Assembly: GCF_047425865.1 (NCBI RefSeq)
Contig: NZ_CP179735.1
DNA from: Macrococcoides equi
Lineage (GTDB): Bacteria; Bacillota; Bacilli; Staphylococcales; Staphylococcaceae
Strand: one strand, 5' to 3'
DNA: 64,000 nucleotides
Shown: in pieces, positions 41,986-51,434 of the stretch
How the letters are laid out: each line of letters begins with the position of its first letter
Position numbering within the stretch: position 1 is the first letter of the stretch
Position numbers and translations under genes: made by a program
Notes under the pieces: model-generated
Seen by the model: the letters and a program-made list of their open reading frames with translations, nothing else
Told to the model about the DNA's origin: nothing
The model's database searches: none

Positions 41986-43477
41986 AAAATCATTACATTA
42001 TTCTACCTATCTATCAAATTTACTTAAATCATTAAAAAGTAATATTTTTCCGATTGGCTTAGGTATTTTTTTCATTATTAAGGATGGATTCTCTAAACAA
42101 GCATTGCTCGATAATGGCTTTGCTTTACTTATTTTGCTCTTCACATTGTTATCTGCCGTGTTCAGTATGATAGAAGCAAAGATTACAAAATACTGGATTG
42201 AAGATGATAAGTTGATGATGCAAACTGGTGTGATTAGTCGTACTGTAAAAGAAATTTATATTGGTAAAATTCAGACGATGGATACCTCAGCCGGTCTTGC
42301 CAATCAATTGCTTGGTGGGGTCATTATGCATGTAAAAACAGCAGGTGATGGTATTGAACTAAATAGTATCAGTAAACATGACGCGGAAGATTTAAGTAAA
42401 TTTCTTAATCAACGTAAAGCGATATTACAGCATGAATTTGTACCTGTGACTGCAGAGCGTGAAGCAGAAGAACAAATTATTATTGAAGAAAAACAATTCG
42501 ATACAATCTATCATTTATCCTTTAAAGATTTAATATTTATGAGTTCAACTAGTGCTTCGATGTTTACGGTAATGGCAATTGTCTTTGGGGCTTATAGTCA
42601 AGTGAATGAAATATTTAATCTGGATAAGTACTTTAATGATTTGGAATCAATGATTGCAGAGAGTTATTTATTCATCGCAATCGCACTGGGCATCTCATTG
42701 TTATTAAGTTACTTTATCGGTATTTTTATTACTGCATTAAAGTATTATCATTATACTGTTAACTTTGACGGTGAGTTACTGAACATTAGATATGGTCTGT
42801 TTGAACGAAAGAATAAATATATTGTCGTAAAAAACATTCAAAAAGTAACTGAGCGTCAAAGTTATATTCGTAAACTTTTTAATAAAACCTCATTTTTAGT
42901 AACAACAACAAGTGAAATGAAAGGATCAGAAGACAGCATCTTTGGTGTTGAAGAAATCCTCCCGTTTATTTCTCGAGAAGAAGCTTATGATTTAATCCGT
43001 AAGCTTGTGCCCGAATATGATTTTTCGGATGTTGCCCATGTCATACCTAAAAGAAGTATCCGCCGTTATTTCCAAGTGTCATGGATTTTTTTCATTATCG
43101 CAGGTGGCATCGTGCAGTATTATTGGTTTGATAAGGCGTGGATCGGTGTAATTATTTTGATGATACTTACACTGATAACTGCATGGATTAAATATAAAAA
43201 TTCAGGCTTTATCTTAATGGACAATCAAATAAATATTCGTAATGGTGGTGCACTGGTGATGGAGACATCATTTATAAAAGAAGAAAATATTATCAGTCTG
43301 AATGTATCTAGTACACCTTTTATGAATCGTGCAGATTTACGTAGTGTTCAGATTGATATATCTTCCGGAAGTGATAGTGTGACTTGTGCACTGGATTATA
43401 TTGAAAAAGAAGATGCAGCAAATATTTATGACTGGTTCTTAGTAAAGGAGCGCAGGCAATATGAAAAAGATGCATAG
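41972..43477 (+). CDS. Large bPH2/DUF304 membrane protein (YdbT-like)
   Basis: A 501-residue membrane protein with repeated units of two membrane helices plus a bPH2 domain (helices near 24-62, 190-250 and 365-400). PH-like segments include WIEDDKLMMQTGVISRTVKEIYIGKIQ, split by its own turn, and LFERKNKYIVVKNIQ. It is of the YdbT family; function unknown. It overlaps its upstream neighbour by 14 bp and its downstream neighbour by 17 bp, so the three are translationally coupled and probably act as one complex. Confidence 0.83.
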   Translation: MNTTKKSLHYSTYLSNLLKSLKSNIFPIGLGIFFIIKDGFSKQALLDNGFALLILLFTLLSAVFSMIEAKITKYWIEDDKLMMQTGVISRTVKEIYIGKIQTMDTSAGLANQLLGGVIMHVKTAGDGIELNSISKHDAEDLSKFLNQRKAILQHEFVPVTAEREAEEQIIIEEKQFDTIYHLSFKDLIFMSSTSASMFTVMAIVFGAYSQVNEIFNLDKYFNDLESMIAESYLFIAIALGISLLLSYFIGIFITALKYYHYTVNFDGELLNIRYGLFERKNKYIVVKNIQKVTERQSYIRKLFNKTSFLVTTTSEMKGSEDSIFGVEEILPFISREEAYDLIRKLVPEYDFSDVAHVIPKRSIRRYFQVSWIFFIIAGGIVQYYWFDKAWIGVIILMILTLITAWIKYKNSGFILMDNQINIRNGGALVMETSFIKEENIISLNVSSTPFMNRADLRSVQIDISSGSDSVTCALDYIEKEDAANIYDWFLVKERRQYEKDA

Positions 43478-43937
43478 AGATAGTTTAAAGTTAATGAAGA
43501 TTGGAGCATGTCTTACAGCGAGTGTTATACTGATCGTACTCGCAGCACTTTGGTTTGTGCAGTATAAGGAGTGGATTCCGGTGCATCCTTATGTTTTTAT
43601 CGGTATCGCGATAATTGGTATTATCTTTTTTTTATTAGATTTCTTTATTTTTCCGAAGCTAACCTATGACACTTCTCTCTTTCAGCTGGGTGATGAAGAA
43701 ATTATAACGGTAAACGGTATTTGGAATAAGGAGAAACGCATCGTACCTTATGTAACGATACAAAATGTTGAATTAGAACAAGGGCCTATCATGAAACGTT
43801 TTAATATAAAATCGTTAAAAGTAATTACAGCGGAAAGTGACCTGGAAATTGAATATATTCATGAGACTGAAGCGGAACATTTGAAGCGGTGTATTCATAC
43901 AAAAATGCTCGAAGCAGAACGTAAGGAGATATTATGA
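43461..43937 (+). CDS. Third bPH2/DUF304 membrane protein
   Basis: A 158-residue protein with two membrane helices (about 15-65) and a C-terminal bPH2 domain. Its IQNVELEQGPIMKRFNIKSLKV closely echoes the first protein of the trio, so the two are probably duplicates. It overlaps the large bPH2 gene by 17 bp and acpS by 4 bp. Function unknown. Confidence 0.8.
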   Translation: MKKMHRDSLKLMKIGACLTASVILIVLAALWFVQYKEWIPVHPYVFIGIAIIGIIFFLLDFFIFPKLTYDTSLFQLGDEEIITVNGIWNKEKRIVPYVTIQNVELEQGPIMKRFNIKSLKVITAESDLEIEYIHETEAEHLKRCIHTKMLEAERKEIL

Positions 43938-44272
43938 TTAAAGGTATAGGAACAGATATCATTGAAATTGAACGCATAAAAAAAGCGATTCAAAACCCAA
44001 AACTGATAACACGTATATTACATCCACAAGAAATTGAGTTATTTGAATCTTTTTCGAGTGAAAAACGTCGTATTGAGTTTTTGGCAGGGCGTTTTTGTGT
44101 CAAGGAAGCCTATAGCAAAGCATTAGGTACTGGTATCGGCGAACTTGGATTCAATGAGATATGTTGCTTAAATGACCCAAATGGCAAGCCTTATCTTAAA
44201 GGACTAAATGCACATGTCAGTATCGCACATTCTGACACTGTGGCAATAGCCTATGTAGTGATTGAGGAATAA
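43934..44272 (+). CDS. acpS: Holo-[acyl-carrier-protein] synthase
   Basis: Transfers 4'-phosphopantetheine from CoA to apo-ACP, activating it for fatty acid synthesis. At 112 residues it has the metal-binding GTDIIEIERI (Asp8) and FCVKEAYSKALGTGI with its Glu. It overlaps the preceding bPH2 gene by 4 bp and lies 56 bp before alr, the standard acpS-alr order. Confidence 0.95.
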   Translation: MIKGIGTDIIEIERIKKAIQNPKLITRILHPQEIELFESFSSEKRRIEFLAGRFCVKEAYSKALGTGIGELGFNEICCLNDPNGKPYLKGLNAHVSIAHSDTVAIAYVVIEE

Positions 44273-44328
44273 TGGACTAAAATATAAAATGTGATAAAAT
44301 TTATTTATTATAATGAGAGGTGAATGAA

Positions 44329-45474
44329 ATGAGTGACAGGATATATCGCCCCAGTTATGTGAATGTTGATTTGGATGCAATCAGTGATAATTATAAGGCG
44401 GTAGGTAGGCTTCATCCTAATAAGACCGTCATTGCTGTAGTGAAAGCAAATGGCTATGGTTTAGGTGCTACACAGATTGCAAAGCATCTTCACCAGCAAG
44501 GTGCTGAATTTTTTGCGGTTGCAACGCTTGATGAAGCAATAGAATTACGTATGCATGGCATAAAAGCAAAAATTTTAATTCTAGGTATTATAGAGCCTAA
44601 AGATGTCCGTAAAGCAAGTCAGCATCGTCTGGCATTAACTGTACCTGGATTATCATGGTTACGTGAAGCACTGGATTATTTAGAAGAAGATGATAAGCCG
44701 TTATGGATGCATTTGAAAGTAGATTCCGGCATGGGACGTATTGGTATGCGTGATGCCGAGGAATATCAACAGGCCGTTGATTTAGTGGAGCAAAGTAGTC
44801 AAACTATCTTTGAAGGTGTGTATACTCATTTTAGTTGTGCAGATGAAGATAATGATAGTGCACAAGTTGCTTATCAATTATTTTTAGATATTATTCATAC
44901 AAAAGATCTACCGCCATTCGTACATTGCCAGAACAGTGCAGCGATTCTTAGATTTGATGCTTCAGATTGTACAGCGGTGAGACTAGGAATCAGTTTATAT
45001 GGATACTATCCATCACAATTTATCCGAGATATTGCAACGGTAAAATTAAAGCCGGCAATGCAACTTGTTTCAACGGTTAACTTCGTAAAAGAGGTTCAAG
45101 CTGGTGATACAATTAGCTATGGTGCAACTTATCACGCATTACATGATGAGTCGATAGCGACGTTTCCGCTTGGATATGCAGACGGATTAAATAGAAAGTT
45201 ACAAGGTTATCACATTAATCTTGCTGGACAATCTGCTGAGATTGTTGGCCGCATCTGTATGGATCAGTTTTTAGCGCGAGTGCCTAAGGGTACGGCGATC
45301 GGCACAAAAGCGATTATCATCGATCACCATCATGATAGCGATCAGTCCATTGAAAAAGTGGCTGAATTACTTGGTACAATTAGTTATGAAGTTTTGACAA
45401 GTCTAGGTAGAAGATTACCTAAATGTTATATCTCGAGGGGCGATACTAAAAAATATAATGAATTATTAAAATAA
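44329..45474 (+). CDS. alr: Alanine racemase
   Basis: PLP enzyme interconverting L- and D-alanine, supplying Ddl (36679) and teichoic acid D-alanylation. The 381-residue protein has the PLP lysine Lys39 in AVVKANGYGLG and the catalytic Tyr in DTISYGATYH. ATG 44329 follows GAGAGGTGA; an in-frame GTG at 44320 overlaps that site. mazE begins 62 bp after the stop, as in S. aureus. Confidence 0.95.
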   Translation: MSDRIYRPSYVNVDLDAISDNYKAVGRLHPNKTVIAVVKANGYGLGATQIAKHLHQQGAEFFAVATLDEAIELRMHGIKAKILILGIIEPKDVRKASQHRLALTVPGLSWLREALDYLEEDDKPLWMHLKVDSGMGRIGMRDAEEYQQAVDLVEQSSQTIFEGVYTHFSCADEDNDSAQVAYQLFLDIIHTKDLPPFVHCQNSAAILRFDASDCTAVRLGISLYGYYPSQFIRDIATVKLKPAMQLVSTVNFVKEVQAGDTISYGATYHALHDESIATFPLGYADGLNRKLQGYHINLAGQSAEIVGRICMDQFLARVPKGTAIGTKAIIIDHHHDSDQSIEKVAELLGTISYEVLTSLGRRLPKCYISRGDTKKYNELLK

Positions 45475-45536
45475 AATTGGTGTCGTTTTATAATTTTTGA
45501 TAAAATTATAGTAATCGTGTAACTGGAGGAATCAAT

Positions 45537-45683
45537 ATGACTAAATTACTTGAACAACAGTTAATTGAAGGCTACCAATCAATGGCTGAGATTAATTTAT
45601 TAATTGCTTCAGAGCATTATGCATTAGAATGTGAAGTTTGTGATGCTGAGCATCATCTACGCACACAAACTGAAGGTGAATAA
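45537..45683 (+). CDS. mazE: Antitoxin MazE
   Basis: A 48-residue antitoxin. The pattern LEQQLIEGYQSMAEINL followed by ECEVCDAE closely follows S. aureus MazE (LEQSLKEGYSQMADLNL, ECEACD), including the Cys pair. The ATG follows CTGGAGGA. Its stop codon directly abuts the mazF ATG (TAAATG), so the two are coupled. The acidic C-terminal part is expected to block MazF. Confidence 0.9.
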   Translation: MTKLLEQQLIEGYQSMAEINLLIASEHYALECEVCDAEHHLRTQTEGE

Positions 45684-46046
45684 ATGAAACGCGGCGATGT
45701 TTATTTAGCTGATTTGTCACCTGTTAAAGGTTCAGAGCAAGGCGGTAAACGACCGGTTGTGATTATTCAAAATGATATAGGCAACAAATATAGTCCGACA
45801 GTTATTGTAGCAGCAATCACTGCTAAAATTAATAAATCAAAAATCCCAACACATGTAGAGATTGGTAAAACTAATCATCATCTAGATAAAGATTCTGTGA
45901 TTTTATTAGAGCAAATAAGGACAATCGATAAAAACCGACTCATTGAAAAATTAACTTACCTTCCTAAAGCAAAAATGGAGGAAGTGAATTCGGCACTTGC
46001 AGTCAGTCTAAATTTATCTATTGATGACTCGGAGACTTTAGGTTAA
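45684..46046 (+). CDS. mazF: mRNA interferase MazF
   Basis: A 120-residue ribosome-independent endoribonuclease toxin of the MazF family; staphylococcal MazF cleaves single-stranded RNA at UACAU. The motifs are RGDVYLADLSPVKGSEQGGKRPVVIIQND at the N-terminus (split over the usual loop) and DSVILLEQIRTIDKNRL, with the catalytic-region Arg and Thr. It starts on the base after the mazE stop and lies 50 bp before rsbU, as in S. aureus where mazEF and sigB are co-transcribed. Confidence 0.95.
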   Translation: MKRGDVYLADLSPVKGSEQGGKRPVVIIQNDIGNKYSPTVIVAAITAKINKSKIPTHVEIGKTNHHLDKDSVILLEQIRTIDKNRLIEKLTYLPKAKMEEVNSALAVSLNLSIDDSETLG

Positions 46047-46096
46047 CACTCGTTATCTTAAAGTCTCTTTTAGAGTTTTATAGGGAGGAAAGTTTT

Positions 46097-47104
46097 ATGC
46101 GTCAAATAGATAAGATTGTGGAAAGGTATTCGCAAATTCTTAAACAATATGTAGAAGAGAAAAATGAAGCTGCATTAGAAGATATTCAGGTTTTAAGTTT
46201 TGAGGCCATCGAACTGGATATTTCTCCTGAAGAACTAGTGATTCTTCATAAAGATATTGTGGTTGAAGCAGGATATAATGCAGTTGAGCAACATTATGCA
46301 TTAGATGTCTTAACAGAGATGATTATCGGATTCGGATTTACGTATCGTGACTATAAAGCGCTTGTAAAAGTCATGGAAGCTCATGATAAAGAGATGGATG
46401 TCGCGGCGAGCTTGCAGACAACGATGCTCAAAACTCAAATCCCACATTTAAATAATGTTCAGTTAGGTGCAATCAGCGTCCCTGCTCATCGTGTGAACGG
46501 CGACTATTTTAACCTGATTGATCATAAGGACGGAACAATGAGTTTTGCGGTTGCTGATGTCATTGGTAAAGGCATTCCCGCAGCACTTGCCATGAGTATG
46601 ATTAAGTTTGGAATGGACTCCTATGGACATAGTCAATTACCGAGTGATGGTTTAAAACGTTTGAATCGTGTTGTGGAGAAGAATGTCAATCAGAACATGT
46701 TCGTTACGATGTTCTATGGTCTGTACGAAGAAATTAATAATAAGTTTTACTATGCATCTGCCGGTCATGAACCAGGATACGTTTATCGTAAGGACACAGA
46801 TACATTTGAAGAACTGAATGCGCGAGGATTGGTACTTGGCGTCCATCCTTCAGCACGCTATGACCAGATGGAGATTGAACTTGAAATTGGTGATATGATC
46901 ATCGTTTATACAGATGGTGTGTCAGAACTCAGACATTTAAATGGAGAATTTATCGATACAGAGGAGTTACTAGGCTATATTCATCAATATAAGGATTTAC
47001 ATCCTCAGGATATTGTACAGGTAGTGTATGAACAATTGATTACAATTGGTGATCCGAAAAAAAGAGATGATTTAACGATATTGATAATAAAAAGAACCAA
47101 ATAA
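46097..47104 (+). CDS. rsbU: SigB regulator phosphatase RsbU
   Basis: PP2C-type phosphatase that dephosphorylates RsbV-P and so switches SigB on. The 335-residue protein has an N-terminal helical domain (about 1-85, the partner-binding region in Bacillus) and a SpoIIE-type PP2C domain with VNGDYFNLI, FAVADVIGKGIPAAL and VYTDGVSEL. No rsbR/S/T stressosome genes precede it, as in Staphylococcus, so what activates it here is unclear. The ATG follows AGGGAGGA. Confidence 0.94.
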   Translation: MRQIDKIVERYSQILKQYVEEKNEAALEDIQVLSFEAIELDISPEELVILHKDIVVEAGYNAVEQHYALDVLTEMIIGFGFTYRDYKALVKVMEAHDKEMDVAASLQTTMLKTQIPHLNNVQLGAISVPAHRVNGDYFNLIDHKDGTMSFAVADVIGKGIPAALAMSMIKFGMDSYGHSQLPSDGLKRLNRVVEKNVNQNMFVTMFYGLYEEINNKFYYASAGHEPGYVYRKDTDTFEELNARGLVLGVHPSARYDQMEIELEIGDMIIVYTDGVSELRHLNGEFIDTEELLGYIHQYKDLHPQDIVQVVYEQLITIGDPKKRDDLTILIIKRTK

Positions 47105-47107
47105 TGA

Positions 47108-47132
47108 GTTTACATTGAAAAATATAGGGTAT
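47108..47132 (+). promoter_or_regulatory. SigB-dependent promoter upstream of rsbV
   Basis: GTTTAC, a 13-bp spacer and GGGTAT fit the SigB consensus (GTTTAA-N12-15-GGGTAT) with one mismatch. Its position before rsbV gives autoregulation of rsbV-rsbW-sigB, matching the S. aureus arrangement. Confidence 0.88.
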
Positions 47133-47192
47133 TCTGGACAGTAAAAGATTATTTGCAATATAAATATTTTGATGATGCTAAGGAGAAAATAA

Positions 47193-47519
47193 ATGAACTT
47201 AAACATTGAGACAATCGAAAAAGAAAATTACTATGACATAAAAGTTGCAGGAGAGTTAGACGTTGCAACAGTGCCTGAGTTACAGGAAGTATTAGTGCCA
47301 ATCCGTCAACAAGGGACACACGATATTCATTTACATATTGATGACGTTACATATATGGATAGTACAGGTCTTGGTCTATTTGTAGGAACATTAAAAGAAT
47401 TAAACAAAAACAATAAAGAATTATATGTTTTAGGTGTAAATAGTCGTATTGAAAGATTATTTGATATTACTGGATTAAAAGATTTAATGCATGTTAACCA
47501 GCCGGTGGAGGGAGAATAA
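47193..47519 (+). CDS. rsbV: Anti-sigma factor antagonist RsbV
   Basis: A 108-residue STAS-domain protein. The phosphorylation site is Ser57 in DVTYMDSTGLGLFVG. Unphosphorylated RsbV binds RsbW and frees SigB. The ATG follows AAGGAG. It sits just downstream of a SigB promoter, and rsbW starts one base after its stop codon. Confidence 0.95.
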   Translation: MNLNIETIEKENYYDIKVAGELDVATVPELQEVLVPIRQQGTHDIHLHIDDVTYMDSTGLGLFVGTLKELNKNNKELYVLGVNSRIERLFDITGLKDLMHVNQPVEGE

Positions 47520-47520
47520 T

Positions 47521-47967
47521 ATGGAAAAAACTTATGATTACGTTGAAATGAGATTTCCAGCAGCTGCTGAGTATGTTGGTTTAGTGCGTTTAACTTTATC
47601 TGGTATTCTTAATCGTGCCGGCGCTTCTTATGATGATATTGAAGATACTAAAATTGCAGTTAGTGAAGCGGTGACTAATGCGGTTAAACACGCATATAAA
47701 GATGATGTTAAAGGTGACGTGCTGGTAGGATACGTTATCTTTGAAGATAAAGTAGAAGTCATTGTATCTGATTCAGGTACGAGCTTTGATTATGAACGTA
47801 CGAAATCTGAATTAGGTCCATATCAGGAGAATGAAAACATTGATTTCATTCGTGAGGGTGGCTTAGGTTTATTCTTAATCGAATCTTTAATGGATGAAGT
47901 TAACGTGAAAAAAGATAGCGGCGTTACAATCAGTATGACAAAGTATATTGCGGGGGAGCAGGTGTAG
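47521..47967 (+). CDS. rsbW: Anti-sigma B factor and kinase RsbW
   Basis: A 148-residue GHKL-type serine kinase that binds and holds SigB, or phosphorylates RsbV. The N box is KIAVSEAVTNAVKHAY, with SDSGTSFD and GGLGLFLI as the other ATP-site motifs. ATG 47521 follows GGAGGGAG; the upstream in-frame ATG at 47491 lies inside rsbV. It ends 4 bp before the sigB ATG. Confidence 0.95.
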   Translation: MEKTYDYVEMRFPAAAEYVGLVRLTLSGILNRAGASYDDIEDTKIAVSEAVTNAVKHAYKDDVKGDVLVGYVIFEDKVEVIVSDSGTSFDYERTKSELGPYQENENIDFIREGGLGLFLIESLMDEVNVKKDSGVTISMTKYIAGEQV

Positions 47968-47971
47968 CTTC

Positions 47972-48739
47972 ATGGCAAGTTCAAATTATAATGATGTTAC
48001 TCCAGAGGAGATCAATGCCTGGATTAAGCTCTATCAAGACACAAAAGATGAGTTTGCACAAAATGAACTTGTGATGCATTATCAGAAGTTAGTTGAATCT
48101 TTAGCGTATCGTTATTCTAAAGGTCAGAGTCATCACGAAGACCTTGTGCAAGTTGGAATGGTTGGTTTATTAGGTGCGATCAATCGTTTTGATGTGAGTT
48201 TTGACAGAAAGTTTGAAGCATTTTTAGTTCCTACGGTTATTGGAGAAATCAAACGTTATTTAAGAGATAAAACTTGGAGCGTTCATGTTCCAAGACGTAT
48301 AAAAGAAATCGGTCCTAAGATTAAAAAAGCGACTGATGAATTAACAAATGATTTAGGCCGTTCTCCTAAGATCATCGAAATTGCAAATTACATAGAAGCA
48401 TCGGAAGAAGAAGTGCTGGAAGCTATGGAGATGGGGCAAAGTTATAATGCTCTAAGTGTAGACCATTCAATCGAAGCAGACAAAGATGGTTCAACTGTAA
48501 CATTGTTAGATGTAATGGGTGATACGGAAGAAGGTTATGAGCTTACTGAAAAGCGCATGATATTAGAGAAAGTGTTACCAATTTTATCTGACCGTGAGAA
48601 AGAAATCATACAATGTACATTTATTGAAGGGTTAAGTCAGAAAGAAACGGGCGAGAAGATTGGCTTGAGTCAAATGCACGTCTCAAGACTTCAACGTACT
48701 GCAATTAAGAAATTGCGAGATGCTGTTCAAAAAAGTTAA
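47972..48739 (+). CDS. sigB: RNA polymerase sigma factor SigB
   Basis: General-stress sigma factor of 255 residues. Regions 2 (GQSHHEDLVQVGMVGL, INRFD), 3 and 4 (GLSQKETGEKIGLSQMHVSRLQRTAIKKL) are intact and nearly identical to S. aureus SigB. ATG 47972 starts MASSNYNDVTPEEIN. The ribosome-binding site is the GGGGGAGCAGG stretch at an unusually long distance, so translation may depend on coupling to rsbW four bases upstream. A terminator follows. Confidence 0.96.
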   Translation: MASSNYNDVTPEEINAWIKLYQDTKDEFAQNELVMHYQKLVESLAYRYSKGQSHHEDLVQVGMVGLLGAINRFDVSFDRKFEAFLVPTVIGEIKRYLRDKTWSVHVPRRIKEIGPKIKKATDELTNDLGRSPKIIEIANYIEASEEEVLEAMEMGQSYNALSVDHSIEADKDGSTVTLLDVMGDTEEGYELTEKRMILEKVLPILSDREKEIIQCTFIEGLSQKETGEKIGLSQMHVSRLQRTAIKKLRDAVQKS

Positions 48740-48743
48740 AAGT

Positions 48744-48786
48744 AAACTGCTGAAGACAAGTGAATGTTTTCAGCAGTTTTTTTGTT
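48744..48786 (+). terminator. Intrinsic terminator after sigB
   Basis: AAACTGCTGAA pairs with TTCAGCAGTTT around a 13-nt loop, and a T run follows. Confidence 0.92.
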
Positions 48787-48819
48787 ATGGTAAAATAAGC
48801 GTATCTTAAGGAGGCAACT

Positions 48820-50970
48820 ATGCAAAAACATATTATTGATCTTATTATTGAGAAACTACCATTTAAGAAAGAACAAATTGAAGCAGTATTAAATTTACTG
48901 GAAGAAAAAAATACGGTTCCGTTTATCGCACGTTATAGAAAAGAAGTAACAGGCGGGCTGGATGAAGTTGAAATTAAAGATATTGAAACTGAATATCGCT
49001 ATATGGAAACACTTCAAAAACGTAAAGATGATGTTATCAGAGCGATTGAAGGACAAGGATTGCTAACTGATGAATTACGTAAAGAAATTATGGAACAAGT
49101 TAAATTGCAGCGTGTTGAGGATTTATATCGACCATTTAAACAAAAGAAGAAAACACGTGCGACTGAAGCGAAACGTAAAGGCCTTGAGCCATTAGCACAA
49201 ATGATTCTATCTTTTGAAGGGGTAGATATCATTAAAGAAGCTGCTAACTTTTTGAATGATGAAGTGGAAAATGTTGAAGCAGCGATTGGTGGTGCAGTTG
49301 ATATTATCGCTGAAATAATTTCAGATGAGCCGAAGTATCGTGAATATATTCTGAAGTTTGTTGAGTCGAATGGAAACATTGTGACCACTAAGAAGAAAAA
49401 AGCAGAAGATGAAAAAGGCGTCTTTGAAATGTACTATGATTATTCTGAGAAAGTAAGTAAGATTGTACCACACCGAACACTTGCAATGAATCGCGGTGAA
49501 AAAGAAGGTGTACTTAAAGTAAGCGTTGAAGTGGATGATACGCGAATTAAATCATATATTCGTAAACAAATGATTAAAAAAGAAGTATCTTCAAATCAAT
49601 ATATTGATTTAGCGATTGAAGAAGCACTGAAACGATTGATCTTACCTTCAATTGAGCGCGAAGTAAGAAATGAATTAACAGAGAAAGCAGAATCACAAGC
49701 AATTGATATCTTTTCTGTTAATCTGGAAAACTTGTTATTACAAGCACCACTTAAAGGGAAAATGATTCTTGGTCTGGATCCTGCATATCGCACAGGGTGT
49801 AAACTTGCAGTCATTAATAAATTCGGTACATTTGTTGAGAAAGCAGTAATTTATCCGCATCCACCGGTAAGTAAGAGTGAAGAAGCTAAGAAGAAATTAT
49901 TAGATTTGATCAGAAAGAATAATGTAGAACTGATTGCAATCGGAAATGGTACGGCGAGTCGTGAATCAGAGCAGTTTGTAGCACAGCTCATCAAAGAGCA
50001 TCAGTTAGATGTGAAATATATTATTGTAAATGAAGCGGGTGCATCAGTATATTCAGCAAGTGACTTAGCACGTAAAGAGTTTCCTGACTTCCAGGTTGAG
50101 GAAAGAAGTGCTGTATCGATTGGACGTCGTGTGCAGGATCCATTATCAGAACTTGTAAAAATTGATCCGAAATCAATTGGCGTTGGTCAGTATCAACATG
50201 ACGTTAACCAAAAAGCCCTGAATGAGGCACTTACTTTTGTGGTGGAGACGGCAGTTAATAAGATAGGTGTCAATGTTAATACAGCTTCGGCACCGTTACT
50301 ACAATATGTATCAGGTCTTTCAGCGACAGTTGCTGAAAACATCATCAAACATCGCGAAGAGAATGGGCCGATTAAACACCATAAGGAAATAGCTAAGATT
50401 CCAAGACTCGGTAAGAAAACGTTTGAACAGAGTATAGGATTTATGAGAATTCCGGAAAGTACAGAACCACTTGATAATACGGGTATCCATCCTGAAAGTT
50501 ATGAAGCAACATATACACTAATAGATTCACTAGGATTTACAATCAATGATTTAGGGACAGATGCTTTAAAAGCAAAATTAAACGCTTTAAATTTAGATGA
50601 AGTATCAAAAGAATTATCTATCGGTATACCGACATTAGAAGATATCATTGCAGCGCTGATTGCTCCGGGACGTGATCCCCGTGAGGACTTTGAGACACCT
50701 TTATTAAAATCTGACGTTCTTTCTATTGAAGATTTACGTAAAGGTATGAAGTTATCAGGTACTGTTAGAAATGTAGTCGACTTTGGTGCATTCGTTGATA
50801 TTGGAGTGAAGCAGGATGGCTTAGTGCATATCTCGAAACTGTCAAATAAATATGTAAAACACCCAACTGACGTTGTTTCAGTCGGGGATATTGTGGAAGT
50901 CTGGATAGAAGACATCTTTGAAGATAAAGGGAAAGTAGCACTTACGATGAAGGATCCTAATGGAAAATAG
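48820..50970 (+). CDS. tex: S1-domain RNA-binding protein Tex (YhgF family)
   Basis: A 716-residue nucleic-acid-binding protein of the Tex/Spt6 type. It has an N-terminal helix-turn-helix region with NTVPFIARYRKEVTGGLDE, a YqgF-like RNase H fold (ILGLDPAYRTGCKLAVI), helix-hairpin-helix motifs (SATVAENIIKHREENG, IPRLGKKTFEQ), and a C-terminal S1 domain (GTVRNVVDFGAFVDIGVKQD). The family is linked to transcription and to translation fidelity. The ATG follows AAGGAGG. Its end overlaps the SprT-like gene by 11 bp. Confidence 0.93.
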   Translation: MQKHIIDLIIEKLPFKKEQIEAVLNLLEEKNTVPFIARYRKEVTGGLDEVEIKDIETEYRYMETLQKRKDDVIRAIEGQGLLTDELRKEIMEQVKLQRVEDLYRPFKQKKKTRATEAKRKGLEPLAQMILSFEGVDIIKEAANFLNDEVENVEAAIGGAVDIIAEIISDEPKYREYILKFVESNGNIVTTKKKKAEDEKGVFEMYYDYSEKVSKIVPHRTLAMNRGEKEGVLKVSVEVDDTRIKSYIRKQMIKKEVSSNQYIDLAIEEALKRLILPSIEREVRNELTEKAESQAIDIFSVNLENLLLQAPLKGKMILGLDPAYRTGCKLAVINKFGTFVEKAVIYPHPPVSKSEEAKKKLLDLIRKNNVELIAIGNGTASRESEQFVAQLIKEHQLDVKYIIVNEAGASVYSASDLARKEFPDFQVEERSAVSIGRRVQDPLSELVKIDPKSIGVGQYQHDVNQKALNEALTFVVETAVNKIGVNVNTASAPLLQYVSGLSATVAENIIKHREENGPIKHHKEIAKIPRLGKKTFEQSIGFMRIPESTEPLDNTGIHPESYEATYTLIDSLGFTINDLGTDALKAKLNALNLDEVSKELSIGIPTLEDIIAALIAPGRDPREDFETPLLKSDVLSIEDLRKGMKLSGTVRNVVDFGAFVDIGVKQDGLVHISKLSNKYVKHPTDVVSVGDIVEVWIEDIFEDKGKVALTMKDPNGK

Positions 50971-51403
50971 TGCATTACAACAGCTTGTTGAAGAGATTTC
51001 CCTAAAATATTTTGGAAAGCCTTTTGCACATGAAGCGCGATTTAATGAACGGTTACGTACAACCGGCGGAAGATATTTGTTAAAGAGTCATGACATCGAA
51101 ATTAATCCGAAACAATACCGTACATTTGGTAAAGAGGCCATCATAAATATTATTAAACATGAACTTGTGCATTATCATCTTCATATAGAAGGAAAAGGGT
51201 ACAAGCATCGAGATAAAGACTTTAAAAACTTATCACTAAAAGTCGGCGCTCCACGTTTTTGTGAAATGTTACCTACCGTTCATGGTTATACGTATACTTG
51301 TGTAGGATGTAATCAAACCTTTCTGAGGAAACGTCGTGTTGATATAAAGAAATATAGATGCTCAAAATGTCATGGTGAAATTACGCTTACGAAAGAATGG
51401 TAG
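50960..51403 (+). CDS. SprT-like zinc metalloprotein
   Basis: A 147-residue protein with a metalloprotease-type motif HELVH (67-71), a third ligand probably His83, and a C-terminal zinc ribbon with CVGC (114-117) and CSKC (134-137). SprT-like proteins in bacteria have no settled role; eukaryotic Spartan cleaves DNA-protein crosslinks. It overlaps tex by 11 bp and ends in a terminator, the conserved staphylococcal layout. Confidence 0.88.
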   Translation: MENSALQQLVEEISLKYFGKPFAHEARFNERLRTTGGRYLLKSHDIEINPKQYRTFGKEAIINIIKHELVHYHLHIEGKGYKHRDKDFKNLSLKVGAPRFCEMLPTVHGYTYTCVGCNQTFLRKRRVDIKKYRCSKCHGEITLTKEW

Positions 51404-51406
51404 TGC

Positions 51407-51434
51407 AAGCGCAGCGATAGCTGCGCTTATTTTG
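51407..51434 (+). terminator. Intrinsic terminator after the SprT-like gene
   Basis: Perfect 9-bp stem AAGCGCAGC / GCTGCGCTT with loop GATA, followed by ATTTTG. Confidence 0.9.
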
